Shown one piece after another: positions 30,676 through 38,940 of a DNA stretch of 64,000 nucleotides. Positions within the stretch are counted from its first letter, which is position 1; each line of letters starts with the position of its first letter. A program made the translations under genes and the position numbers. Source of the DNA: Pseudomonas fulva 12-X. GTDB lineage: Bacteria > Pseudomonadota > Gammaproteobacteria > Pseudomonadales > Pseudomonadaceae. Under the pieces are notes generated by a model. The model was not told the DNA's origin and ran no database searches. It saw nothing but the letters and a program-made list of their open reading frames with translations. Location: assembly GCF_000213805.1 (NCBI RefSeq), contig NC_015556.1, positions 4,355,001-4,419,000 of the forward strand. Reading direction: 5' to 3'.

Positions 30676-31989
30676 TCAGGCGGCGTCGCGTGGTAACAAC
30701 AAACCCAGAGGCAAGCAGATACGGGCCTCCAGCCCTCCGCCGGAGCGGTTGCGCAGCTCAACGCTACCGCCGTGCAGCGAGGCGATGCGCTTGACGATGG
30801 CCAGGCCCAGCCCGGCCCCCTTGCCACCGCGGGCGCTGTCGCCGCGGATGAACGGGTTGACGATACTACCCAGCTCGCTCGGGTCGATACCAGCGCCACG
30901 GTCCAGCACACTGAGCACCACATAGGGTGCGCTGTGATCATCGGCCACCGACAGCACGATCTCTACGGCGCCGCCGCCATAGCGCAGGGCGTTCTCGATC
31001 AGGTTGACGATCAGCCGCTTGATCGACACCCGGCGCAGCGGAAAGGCCGGCACCGGTTCGAGGAACAGACGCACCTGTTCCTGTTTCTGGTTGTAGGGCG
31101 CCACTACCTCGCGGATCAGCTCGGTCAGCTCCAGCTCCTCAACCGGCTCATCACGACCGTCACGGATAAAGGCCAGGAACTGATCGAGGATCGCATCCAT
31201 GTCCTCGATGTCGCGCACCATGTCGTCGGTCAGTTCCGAATCGTGATCGAGAAACTCCAGGGACAGCCGCAAGCGGGTGAGCGGCGTGCGCAAGTCGTGT
31301 GATACCCCGGCGAGCATAAGCTCGCGCTCGCGCCCGGCCTGCTCGACATCCTCGGCCATCTGGTTGAAGGCGCGGTACACCTCGGCCATTTCGCTCGGCG
31401 TATCGCCCACCGGCAGCCGCACGCTACGGCCCTGGCCGAACTGGCGGGCAGCGATCACCAGGCGCTTGAGCGGCGCGCTGAGCTGGCGCACGAAGATCCA
31501 GGCGGCGGCTGTGGACAACAGGCCGATACCCAGAAACCAGCCCAGCACGCTCCAGATTCGCTGGCCGCGCAACGGATGCGGATACAGTGGCACGCGCACC
31601 CAATCCTCACCGAGCGTCGGCGCATGCACCCAGAGCGCCGGCGGGCTCTTGGCCCGCACCCGGGTTTCGGTGTCCGGGCCGAGTTCGGACTGCATCTGCC
31701 GCTGGAAAATCTCGCTGTACGGCCAGTGCTCCTCGCTGGCCGGCACTTCCGCGCGCGTCACCCGCTTCAGGCCTGCCGCTTCGGCGATATTGGCGCGGTC
31801 CTCGGGGTCCGCCGCCCAGTAGGCGCGCAGGGTCAGCGCCGCTCCGTGGCTGTACTGACGGTCGACCAGCACGTCCTCGTTCATCATCAGGTAGACGAGG
31901 GTCAGCGCCTTGGAGAACAGCACGACGATCAGCACCAGCCAGAGGGTGCGCGAGAAGAAGCTTTGCGGAAACCAGAGTGGAGCTTTCAT
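30676..31989 (-). CDS. amgS: Sensor histidine kinase AmgS (EnvZ type)
   Basis: Inner-membrane kinase of 437 residues. It has two membrane helices (about 12-35 and 145-165) around a periplasmic domain, then HAMP, HisKA with GVSHDLRTPLTRLRLSLEFL, and an ATPase with N box LIENALRYG, DRGAGID and KGAGLGLAIVKR. In P. aeruginosa AmgRS responds to envelope stress and sets intrinsic aminoglycoside tolerance. It lies downstream of amgR with a hairpin in the 91-base gap. Confidence 0.92.
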   Translation of the reverse strand: MKAPLWFPQSFFSRTLWLVLIVVLFSKALTLVYLMMNEDVLVDRQYSHGAALTLRAYWAADPEDRANIAEAAGLKRVTRAEVPASEEHWPYSEIFQRQMQSELGPDTETRVRAKSPPALWVHAPTLGEDWVRVPLYPHPLRGQRIWSVLGWFLGIGLLSTAAAWIFVRQLSAPLKRLVIAARQFGQGRSVRLPVGDTPSEMAEVYRAFNQMAEDVEQAGRERELMLAGVSHDLRTPLTRLRLSLEFLDHDSELTDDMVRDIEDMDAILDQFLAFIRDGRDEPVEELELTELIREVVAPYNQKQEQVRLFLEPVPAFPLRRVSIKRLIVNLIENALRYGGGAVEIVLSVADDHSAPYVVLSVLDRGAGIDPSELGSIVNPFIRGDSARGGKGAGLGLAIVKRIASLHGGSVELRNRSGGGLEARICLPLGLLLPRDAA

Positions 31990-32034
31990 AGAAACAGGAG
32001 CCGGGCAGAACGCGAGAGGCGGGAGGCGGAACGC

Positions 32035-32063
32035 AAAAGGGCTGGTTTCAATCGCCAGCCCTT
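32035..32063 (-). terminator. Hairpin with T-run between amgR and amgS
   Basis: Read on the minus strand, AAGGGCTGG and CCAGCCCTT form a perfect 9-bp stem followed by TTTT. It sits 17 bases after the amgR stop and before amgS, so it should partly terminate the operon transcript. Confidence 0.75.
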
Positions 32064-32080
32064 GAGCGTCTTATAGCGGT

Positions 32081-32818
32081 TTATTTATTGCCGTCCGGCA
32101 CGAACACATAGCCCACACCCCAGACCGTCTGGATGTAGCGTGGCTTGGACGGGTCCGGCTCGATCAGGCGGCGCAGGCGGGAAATCTGTACGTCGATGGA
32201 ACGTTCCAGGGCGTCCCACTCACGGCCGCGGGCCAGGTTCATCAGCTTGTCGCGGGTCAGCGGCTCGCGGGCATGTTGCACCAACGCCTTGAGCACGGCG
32301 AATTCGCCGGTGGTGAGCATATGGACTTCGTCGCCCTTCTTCAGCTCGCGCGTTGCCAGGGACAGCTCGTAATCACCGAAGGTGACGGTCTCGTCCTCGC
32401 TGCCCGGCGCGCCCGGCACCACCGGCGCCTGGCGGCGCAGCACGGCCTTGATGCGCGCCAGCAGTTCGCGCGGGTTGAAGGGTTTGGCCAGGTAATCGTC
32501 GGCACCGATTTCCAGACCCTGGATGCGGCTGCCCTCGTCACCCTTGGCGGTGAGCATGATGATCGGCACCTGATTGTTCGAGGCGCGCAGGCGGCGGCAG
32601 GCGCTCATGCCGTCTTCGCCAGGCAGCATCAGGTCGAGCACCACCAGGTTGAACAGCTCGCGCGACAGCAGGCGGTCCATCTGCTCGACGTTTTCCACGG
32701 CGCGAACGCGATAGCCCTGTTCGTCGAAGAAGCGCTCGAGCAGACGACGCAGACGGGCGTCGTCATCGACAATCAGAATCTTCTCGCCTTCGACCGGTTG
32801 TACTGCAGTGCTGCTCAT
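32081..32818 (-). CDS. amgR: Response regulator AmgR (OmpR type)
   Basis: DNA-binding response regulator of 245 residues, partner of the adjacent AmgS kinase. The receiver domain shows ILIVDDDARLRRLLERFF, the phosphorylated Asp in VVLDLMLPGEDG and the K of LAKPFNPRELLARI. The C-terminal winged helix ends with IQTVWGVGYVFVPDG. Divergent from tex, with about 260 bases for both promoters. Confidence 0.93.
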   Translation of the reverse strand: MSSTAVQPVEGEKILIVDDDARLRRLLERFFDEQGYRVRAVENVEQMDRLLSRELFNLVVLDLMLPGEDGMSACRRLRASNNQVPIIMLTAKGDEGSRIQGLEIGADDYLAKPFNPRELLARIKAVLRRQAPVVPGAPGSEDETVTFGDYELSLATRELKKGDEVHMLTTGEFAVLKALVQHAREPLTRDKLMNLARGREWDALERSIDVQISRLRRLIEPDPSKPRYIQTVWGVGYVFVPDGNK

Positions 32819-33006
32819 AGAAGCTCCTTGACCGAGAGTCCGCGACGCGATGCGCCCGGCTGAACGGCGGCATTATGGCTCAGAGGCCGTATAGACCACG
32901 TATTGTCCATTGTTAGCAGATTTTTCGCTGGCGTTGGCGCACTTCGCCCGGATTCGCGGTCTGACGGCCGCCAGCGGCAGGTGGCCTGAGCGCAGCTTTG
33001 CGTGGC

Positions 33007-33012
33007 TATAAT
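33007..33012 (+). promoter_or_regulatory. Candidate -10 element of tex
   Basis: Consensus TATAAT 65 bases before the tex start in the divergent amgR-tex spacer. No convincing -35 is seen. Confidence 0.42.
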
Positions 33013-33076
33013 GCGCCGCTTTATCGTCCGGCCATCCTGAGCGAGGCCGGTTCTTCATCGTTTCCGAGTCAGGTTC

Positions 33077-35413
33077 ATGTCTTCTATGCTCAGCATCAAC
33101 AACCGTATCGCCGAAGAACTGGGCGTGCGCCCGCAACAGGTCGCCGCCGCCGTACAGCTGCTGGATGAAGGCTCCACCGTGCCGTTCATCGCGCGTTACC
33201 GCAAGGAAGTCACCGGCAGCCTCGACGATACCCAGCTGCGCAACCTGGAAGAGCGCCTGCGCTACCTGCGCGAGCTCGATGATCGCCGCGCCAGCATCCT
33301 GGCCAGCATCGAGGAACAGGGCAAGCTGACTCCCGAGCTGACCCGTGAAATCAACCTCGCCGACACCAAGACGCGCCTCGAAGACCTTTACCTGCCCTAC
33401 AAGCAGAAGCGCCGCACCAAGGGCCAGATCGCCCTGGAAGCCGGCCTCGGCGAGCTGGCCGATGCGCTGTTCAATGATCCGGGCCTGACGCCGGAGACCG
33501 AAGCGGCACGCTTCATCGATGCCGAGAAAGGCTTCGCCGACACCAAGGCGGTGCTCGAAGGCGCCAAGTACATCCTCATGGAGCGCTTCGCCGAGGACGC
33601 CAGCCTGCTCAGCAGCCTGCGCGGTTTCCTCAAGGATAACGCCACCCTGAGCGCCCGCGTTATAGCCGGCAAGGAAGAGGAAGGCGCCAAGTTCCGCGAC
33701 TACTTCGAACATGACGAGAAGCTCAAGGGCGCTCCGTCGCACCGTGCCCTGGCGATCTTCCGCGGTCGCAACGAGGGCATCCTCAACGCCAGCCTCAAGG
33801 TCGGCGAAGAGCTGCCGGGCACCCTGCACCCGTGCGAAGGCATGATCGCCGAGCGTTTCGGCATTTCCAATCAGGGCCGCGCCGCCGACAAATGGCTGGG
33901 CGAAGTGGTGCGCTGGACCTGGAAGGTCAAGCTCTACACCCACCTGGAAACCGACCTGCTCGGCGAATTGCGTGAAGCGGCCGAGGACGAGGCGATCAGC
34001 GTGTTCGCCCGCAACCTGCATGACCTGCTACTGGCCGCCCCCGCCGGTCCGCGGGCGACCCTGGGCCTCGACCCGGGCCTGCGCACCGGTTGCAAGGTGG
34101 CCGTGGTCGATGCCACCGGCAAGCTGCTCGACACCGCCACCGTCTACCCGCACGCGCCGCGCAATGACTGGGACGGCACCCTCAACGTGCTGGCCAAGCT
34201 GTGCGCCAAGCATGGCGTCGACCTGATCGCCATCGGCAATGGCACCGCCAGCCGCGAGACCGACAAGCTGGCCATCGAGCTGATCAAGAAATACCCGGGC
34301 CTGAAGATGACCAAGATCATGGTCAGCGAAGCCGGCGCCTCGGTGTACTCGGCTTCGGAATTGGCCGCCAAGGAATTCCCGGATCTGGACGTATCGCTGC
34401 GTGGCGCGGTGTCCATCGCCCGCCGCCTGCAGGATCCGCTGGCCGAGCTGGTGAAGATCGACCCGAAATCCATCGGCGTCGGCCAGTACCAGCACGACGT
34501 GTCGCAGCTGAAGCTGGCGCGCAGCCTGGACGCCGTGGTGGAAGACTGCGTGAACGCCGTGGGCGTGGACGTCAACACCGCCTCCAGCGCCCTGCTGGCG
34601 CGGATTTCCGGCCTCAACGCGACCCTGGCGCAGAATATCGTCGCCCATCGCGACGCCCACGGCGCCTTCAAGACTCGCGACGCCCTAAAGAAAGTCCCGC
34701 GCCTGGGCGACAAGACCTTCGAACAGGCCGCCGGCTTTCTGCGTGTGATGAATGGCGACAACCCGCTGGACGCTTCCGCCGTGCACCCGGAAACCTACCC
34801 GCTGGTGCAGCGCATCGCCGCCGACACCGGCCGCGACATCCGCTCGCTGATCGGCGATGCGGGCTTCCTCAAGCGCCTGGACCCGAAGAAATTCACCGAC
34901 GAAACCTTCGGCCAGCTGACCGTCAGCGACATTCTCAGCGAGCTGGAAAAACCCGGTCGCGACCCGCGCCCCGAGTTCAAGACCGCCGAGTTCCAGGAAG
35001 GCGTGGAAACGCTGAAGGACCTCGAACTGGGGATGATCCTCGAAGGCGTGGTCACCAACGTGACCAACTTCGGCGCCTTCGTCGACATCGGCGTACACCA
35101 GGACGGCCTGGTGCACATCTCGGCGCTGTCCGAGAAATTCATCAAGGACCCGCACGAGGCGGTCAAGGCCGGCGACGTGGTCAAGGTCAAGGTCATGGAA
35201 GTGGACATCCCGCGCAACCGCATCGCCCTGTCGATGCGCATGAGCGACACGCCCGGCGAGAAAGTCGATGGCCCGCGTGGTGGTGGTCGTCAGGGCGGCG
35301 GCAAAGGTGGCCAGGCGCCGCGCAGCGAGCGCCACTCCAGCCAGGAAAAACCGGCCCCGGCCAACGCCGCCATGGCCGCGCTGTTCGCCAACGCCAAGCA
35401 GCTGAGGAAGTAA
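33077..35413 (+). CDS. tex: Transcription accessory protein Tex
   Basis: RNA-polymerase-associated nucleic acid-binding protein of 778 residues. Visible parts are the N-terminal helical region ([14 protein letters not shown], then [18 protein letters not shown]), a YqgF-like domain ([17 protein letters not shown]), helix-hairpin-helix segments ([17 protein letters not shown]) and the C-terminal S1 domain ([22 protein letters not shown]). The tail is basic and low-complexity. An ATG three codons further in (MLSINN) is an equally possible start. In P. aeruginosa this is PA5201. Confidence 0.96.
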   Translation: MSSMLSINNRIAEELGVRPQQVAAAVQLLDEGSTVPFIARYRKEVTGSLDDTQLRNLEERLRYLRELDDRRASILASIEEQGKLTPELTREINLADTKTRLEDLYLPYKQKRRTKGQIALEAGLGELADALFNDPGLTPETEAARFIDAEKGFADTKAVLEGAKYILMERFAEDASLLSSLRGFLKDNATLSARVIAGKEEEGAKFRDYFEHDEKLKGAPSHRALAIFRGRNEGILNASLKVGEELPGTLHPCEGMIAERFGISNQGRAADKWLGEVVRWTWKVKLYTHLETDLLGELREAAEDEAISVFARNLHDLLLAAPAGPRATLGLDPGLRTGCKVAVVDATGKLLDTATVYPHAPRNDWDGTLNVLAKLCAKHGVDLIAIGNGTASRETDKLAIELIKKYPGLKMTKIMVSEAGASVYSASELAAKEFPDLDVSLRGAVSIARRLQDPLAELVKIDPKSIGVGQYQHDVSQLKLARSLDAVVEDCVNAVGVDVNTASSALLARISGLNATLAQNIVAHRDAHGAFKTRDALKKVPRLGDKTFEQAAGFLRVMNGDNPLDASAVHPETYPLVQRIAADTGRDIRSLIGDAGFLKRLDPKKFTDETFGQLTVSDILSELEKPGRDPRPEFKTAEFQEGVETLKDLELGMILEGVVTNVTNFGAFVDIGVHQDGLVHISALSEKFIKDPHEAVKAGDVVKVKVMEVDIPRNRIALSMRMSDTPGEKVDGPRGGGRQGGGKGGQAPRSERHSSQEKPAPANAAMAALFANAKQLRK

Positions 35414-35416
35414 GCG

Positions 35417-35806
35417 ATGAGCGACTCCGCGGATGAAATCGGCAAGAGCAGCGCCTTTGGGCGCCTGCTGGGCCTGCAAATCGTCAAGGCTGAAGCCGGT
35501 GAGGCGATCATCGCCCTGAGCATGCATGACGGCCTGCGCAACCTGCACGGCAAGCTGCACGGCGGCGCGCTGTTCTCGCTGATCGACACGGCAATGGGCC
35601 AGGCCAGCCACAGCCTGACCGACGGCGAACCGAGCAGCGTGACTCTGGAGTGCAAGGTCAACTACATCCGTGGCGTCACCGAAGGCGACCTGAGCTGCCG
35701 CGCCTGGGTTATCCACGCCGGCCGCCGCACCCAGGTGATCGAAGCCGAGGTGCACCAGCACGACAAGCTGGTGGCCAAGGCTCAGGCCACCTTCGCCTGC
35801 CTCTAA
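35417..35806 (+). CDS. PaaI-type hotdog-fold thioesterase
   Basis: Thioesterase of 129 residues with the hotdog core: NLHGKLHGGALFSLIDTAMGQA (the HGG...D active-site segment) and LECKVNYIRGVTEGDL. It likely hydrolyses aryl- or acyl-CoA esters; the substrate cannot be told from sequence. Three bases after tex, so cotranscribed with it (PA5201-PA5202 order). Confidence 0.88.
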   Translation: MSDSADEIGKSSAFGRLLGLQIVKAEAGEAIIALSMHDGLRNLHGKLHGGALFSLIDTAMGQASHSLTDGEPSSVTLECKVNYIRGVTEGDLSCRAWVIHAGRRTQVIEAEVHQHDKLVAKAQATFACL

Positions 35807-35827
35807 GAACCACCTGACGGACAATTC

Positions 35828-35931
35828 GTAGCGTGGGTGACGCTTCACCTACGCGGCCCGACCCGTCCGCCGCCCCGTGATCGCAACGGTGGATGAAAAG
35901 AGCGTCGGCTACGCGCCCCGATCCACGCTAC
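35828..35931. repeat. GTAGCGTGG...CCACGCTAC intergenic repeat
   Basis: A 104-base element with 9-bp inverted ends (GTAGCGTGG / CCACGCTAC). A 28-base internal stretch starting at 35879 recurs with one mismatch in inverted orientation at 38807-38834. It sits directly before a REP palindrome. Confidence 0.8.
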
Positions 35932-35934
35932 GTC

Positions 35935-35986
35935 TGTGGGAGCGGGCCATGCCCGCGAAAAATCACGGGCATGGCCCGTTCCCACA
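35935..35986. repeat. Pseudomonas REP palindrome
   Basis: TGTGGGAGCGGGCCATGCCC and its near-perfect inverted copy, separated by a GCGAAAAATCAC core. The same sequence family recurs truncated at 38752-38790 and whole at 54124-54172. Confidence 0.9.
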
Positions 35987-36068
35987 ATGAATCGCTGAGT
36001 ACCTGCTTTTGCCTTGTAACTGCCGTTTCACGCGCAGCAGCCCCCCAAAAGCCGCCTGCGCGTGTCGC

Positions 36069-36168
36069 TAAAATGCACGTCCCTTTCGCCAGACGACCAA
36101 CGTCAGCAATTCGCCCCTTGTAGAGTCCAGCGTCCACCCCCATATTGGGGCGACCGCTGCGTGAAGGA
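36069..36168 (+). promoter_or_regulatory. gshA promoter and structured leader
   Basis: TAAAAT at 36069-36074 would start a leader of roughly 95 bases. A hairpin spans 36128-36159 (CAGCG pairs with CGCTG; inner CCCCA pairs with TGGGG), and AAGGA follows five bases later before the TTG start. The hairpin may influence translation initiation; this is inference. Confidence 0.4.
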
Positions 36169-36176
36169 ATGCAATC

Positions 36177-37757
36177 TTGAGCGACCTGTTCTCCCGCCGT
36201 CTGGCCCTGCTCGGCGAGCACGCCAACCTGTCCCTGCTCTCCGAGTGCCTGCACGGCATCGAGCGCGAATGCCTGCGCGTCGATGAAGGCGGCCAGCTGG
36301 CGCTGAGCGGGCACCCCGCTGCGCTGGGCTCGGCGCTGACCAACGGGCAGATCACCACGGACTATTCCGAGTCGCTGCTCGAGTTCATCACCGGCACCGC
36401 GGCAGACCCGGGCGAGACCCTGGCCGAGCTCGAACGCATCCACCGCTTCGTGTATAGCAAGCTCGACGGCGAGTACTTGTGGAGCCCCTCGATGCCGGGC
36501 CCGCTGCCCGAAGAAGAGGTCATTCCGATCGCCCGCTACGGCAGCTCGCATATCGGCCAGCTCAAGTACGTGTACCGCAAGGGCCTGGCCCTGCGTTACG
36601 GCAAGACCATGCAGTGCATCGCCGGCATCCACTACAACTTCTCCCTGCCCGAGCAGCTGTGGGCCCTGCTGCAGCAAGCCGAGGGTGACGGACGTAGCGC
36701 CCGCGACTACCAGTCCTCGCGCTACATCGCGCTGATCCGCAACTTCCGCCGTTACAGCTGGCTGCTGATGTACCTGTTCGGCGCCTCGCCGGCGCTGGAC
36801 AAGAATTTCATGCGCGGCCGCCCGCATCAGCTCCAGGAGCTGGACGCCGACACCCTTTACCTGCCCTATGCCACCAGCCTGCGCATGAGCGATCTGGGTT
36901 ACCAGAGCGAAGCCCAGGCCGGCCTTACGCCCTGCTACAACGACCTGGCGAGCTACACCGACAGCCTGCGCCAGGCCGTCGGCACGCCGTACCCGCCATA
37001 CGTGAATATCGGCACCAAGAAGGACGGCGAGTGGCTGCAGCTCAATACCAACGTGCTGCAGATCGAAAACGAGTACTACTCCAACATCCGCCCCAAACGC
37101 GTGACTTATAGCGGCGAGCGGCCGATCCAGGCGCTGATGGCTCGCGGCGTGCAGTACGTCGAGGCGCGCTGCCTGGACATCAATCCGTTCCTGCCGATGG
37201 GCATCGACCTCGCCGAATCGCGTTTCCTCGATGCCTTCCTGCTCTACTGCGCCCTGCAGGACAGCCCGCAGCTGAGCAACGGCGAATGCGGCAGCTGCTC
37301 GGACAACTTCCTCAAGGTGGTCAAGGACGGGCGTCGACCCGGCCTGCACCTGCAACGCCACGGCGCACCCGTGGTGCTGCAGACCTGGGCCCACGAGCTG
37401 CTCGACGGTATCGAAGCGATCACCAGGCTGCTCGACCGCAGCCAGGGAACGGACGCCCATGGCGCCGCCCTGCAGGCCCAACGCGCGAAAATCGATGATG
37501 CCAGCCTGACGCCATCGGCCCAGGTGCTGGCCGAACTGCAGAAAGGCGAAACCTTCGCCGCCTTTGCGCTGCGCCAGAGCAAGCGCCACGCCGAGCATTT
37601 CCGTGGCCAGCCGCTGAGCGCCGAGCAACAGGCCGAGTTCGAGCAGGCCGCGCGCCAGTCTCTGCAGGAGCAAGCTGAACTGGAAGCCCACGAGGAAGGC
37701 GACTTCGATAGTTTCGCCGCCGCCTACCAGGCCAGCATCCTTGCCCTAGCCGTGTGA
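36177..37757 (+). CDS. gshA: Glutamate--cysteine ligase
   Basis: First enzyme of glutathione synthesis, 526 residues. Conserved stretches include [75 protein letters not shown] and RCLDINPF. The start codon is TTG, with AAGGA eight bases upstream; no in-frame ATG gives the conserved N-terminus. It is the last gene of the PA5192-PA5203-like block. Confidence 0.96.
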   Translation: MSDLFSRRLALLGEHANLSLLSECLHGIERECLRVDEGGQLALSGHPAALGSALTNGQITTDYSESLLEFITGTAADPGETLAELERIHRFVYSKLDGEYLWSPSMPGPLPEEEVIPIARYGSSHIGQLKYVYRKGLALRYGKTMQCIAGIHYNFSLPEQLWALLQQAEGDGRSARDYQSSRYIALIRNFRRYSWLLMYLFGASPALDKNFMRGRPHQLQELDADTLYLPYATSLRMSDLGYQSEAQAGLTPCYNDLASYTDSLRQAVGTPYPPYVNIGTKKDGEWLQLNTNVLQIENEYYSNIRPKRVTYSGERPIQALMARGVQYVEARCLDINPFLPMGIDLAESRFLDAFLLYCALQDSPQLSNGECGSCSDNFLKVVKDGRRPGLHLQRHGAPVVLQTWAHELLDGIEAITRLLDRSQGTDAHGAALQAQRAKIDDASLTPSAQVLAELQKGETFAAFALRQSKRHAEHFRGQPLSAEQQAEFEQAARQSLQEQAELEAHEEGDFDSFAAAYQASILALAV

Positions 37758-37788
37758 AACGGGGCCTGGCCCGCGACGACTGCGTCAC

Positions 37789-37824
37789 AAAAAAAACCAG
37801 CGGTCATAAATCCGTGACCGGTGG
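37789..37824 (-). terminator. Terminator-shaped hairpin on the minus strand after gshA
   Basis: Read on the minus strand, CCACCGGTCA and TGACCGCTGG form a 10-bp stem (one mismatch) with an eight-base loop, followed by eight T. Both flanking genes run on the plus strand, so it would end a transcript antisense to the RMF-like gene. Confidence 0.6.
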
Positions 37825-37885
37825 GCGGGTTCGGCCCGGCGGATTTGGCTAGCATGGATTGCAAGCACGCTTAGCGAACCGCCCC

Positions 37886-38110
37886 ATGAGCCAACACGAC
37901 GACAAGCAGCACTGGAGCCTGGAAAGCCTGACCAAGGCCTACCAGCAGGGCTATATGGCCGGCCTGGCCGGCAACGCCTCGGACAGCCTGCCCTTTGCCG
38001 ACAGCATTCCCGCAGCCGCTTGGGAAGCCGGCTGGGTCGACGGCGAAGGCCAGCGCCGGCTCAGTGCGGAGAAGCTCAACCGCTCGCCGCATGCCAAGAA
38101 GCGCGCCTGA
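37886..38110 (+). CDS. RMF-like small protein
   Basis: A 74-residue protein whose middle (AYQQGYMAGLAGNASDSLPF ... AAAWEAGWVDG) aligns in spacing and key residues with ribosome modulation factor (AHQRGYQAGIAGRS, then a WLGGWREA-type end). RMF dimerises ribosomes in stationary phase. This copy has a longer acidic N-terminus and a basic tail (SPHAKKRA), so it may be a paralogue with a different trigger. An ATG nine codons upstream is possible, but the chosen start fits better. It lies alone between gshA and a marR gene. Confidence 0.72.
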   Translation: MSQHDDKQHWSLESLTKAYQQGYMAGLAGNASDSLPFADSIPAAAWEAGWVDGEGQRRLSAEKLNRSPHAKKRA

Positions 38111-38204
38111 TCTCCCGCCTAAAAGGCCCGCCTAGATTACATCAGCCCCGCGACCTTCCCGCACGCTACTGGCCAGTTGCTGCGCCAGGGTGCAGAATGC
38201 TTAA

Positions 38205-38218
38205 TTCACTTAACTGAA
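38205..38218. promoter_or_regulatory. Candidate operator before the MarR gene
   Basis: TTCACTTAACTGAA is palindromic except for two symmetric positions and contains the TTAACT core also seen before ech and vanA. It ends 13 bases before the marR ATG, a usual place for autoregulation. Confidence 0.4.
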
Positions 38219-38231
38219 GAAGCCTCCTGCC

Positions 38232-38711
38232 ATGAGCAACACTTCCAGCCAGATGGACACCTCGCCGCTGCCTCAGAACGGAGGCGATGCATTGCCTGAC
38301 AACTGGCTGGATACCCTGGTCGGCTACGCGCTGCGCCGCGCCCAGATGAAGGTCTTCCAGCACCTGGTCGGCAACCTGGCCGAGCACGACCTGCGCCCGG
38401 CGCAGTTCACCGCCATGGTGATCATCGACAACGAGCCAGGCCTGATGCAGGCCGACCTGGCGCGCCAACTGGCCATCGAGCCGCCGCAACTGGTGCCACT
38501 GCTCAACAAACTGGAAAGCCGTGGCCTGGCCCAGCGCGTGCGCGGCGTGCAGGACAAGCGCGCCTATGGGGTGTTTCTCACCAAAGCCGGCATCGCCCTG
38601 CTCGGCAAACTCAAGGCCATTGCCGTAGCCAGCGATGAAGCGGCCACCGCTGCCCTGGACGAGGATGAGCGTGCGCAGCTGCTGCGGTTGCTGCATAAGG
38701 TCAACGGTTAA
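38232..38711 (+). CDS. MarR-family regulator, probable FerR-type control of ferulate genes
   Basis: Winged-helix regulator of 159 residues: RPAQFTAMVIIDNEPGLMQADLARQLAIEPPQLVPLLNKLESRGLAQRV is the DNA-binding core, ending with the D-K-R-A wing turn. In other pseudomonads a MarR protein (FerR) next to ech-vdh-fcs senses feruloyl-CoA. Here the gene stands at the downstream end of that cluster, on the opposite strand, so the assignment to ferulate is an inference from position. Confidence 0.85.
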   Translation: MSNTSSQMDTSPLPQNGGDALPDNWLDTLVGYALRRAQMKVFQHLVGNLAEHDLRPAQFTAMVIIDNEPGLMQADLARQLAIEPPQLVPLLNKLESRGLAQRVRGVQDKRAYGVFLTKAGIALLGKLKAIAVASDEAATAALDEDERAQLLRLLHKVNG

Positions 38712-38736
38712 AGCGGCTTGGGAGAAGCCGCTTTAA
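38708..38736 (+). terminator. Terminator of the marR gene
   Basis: A perfect 12-bp stem (TTAAAGCGGCTT with AAGCCGCTTTAA) and a five-base loop; the stop codon lies within the left arm. Confidence 0.75.
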
Positions 38737-38751
38737 GGCAGAATCGGGTAT

Positions 38752-38790
38752 CACGCCCGCGAAAAATCACGGGCATGGCCCGCTCCCATA
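38752..38790. repeat. Truncated REP element
   Basis: Carries the GCCCGCGAAAAATCACGGGC core and the right arm CATGGCCCGCTCCCA of the REP at 35935-35986, but lacks the left arm. Confidence 0.8.
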
Positions 38791-38795
38791 GCTAG

Positions 38796-38871
38796 GTAGG
38801 GTGTATGACGCTCTTTTCATCCACCATTGCGATCGCAGAGTGGTGGACGGGTGAAGCGTCGTCCACCCTAC
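38796..38871. repeat. GTAGGGTG...CACCCTAC intergenic repeat
   Basis: A 76-base element with 8-bp inverted ends. Its 38807-38834 stretch is the inverted copy of 35879-35906 (27 of 28 bases). Together with the neighbouring REP it mirrors the repeat pair before gshA. Confidence 0.8.
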
Positions 38872-38940
38872 AAAAGGCCGCTCCCGCCACATTCCTGCCA
38901 TTGCTCTACACACCACACACCGGCGGATCGAGAGTGCCCG

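Larger units (their letters stand above)
35807..36176. other. 370-base spacer between the thioesterase gene and gshA
   Basis: No gene is seen. It holds the 104-base inverted-end repeat, a REP palindrome, the probable gshA promoter (TAAAAT at 36069) and a hairpin immediately before the gshA ribosome binding site. Confidence 0.8.
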
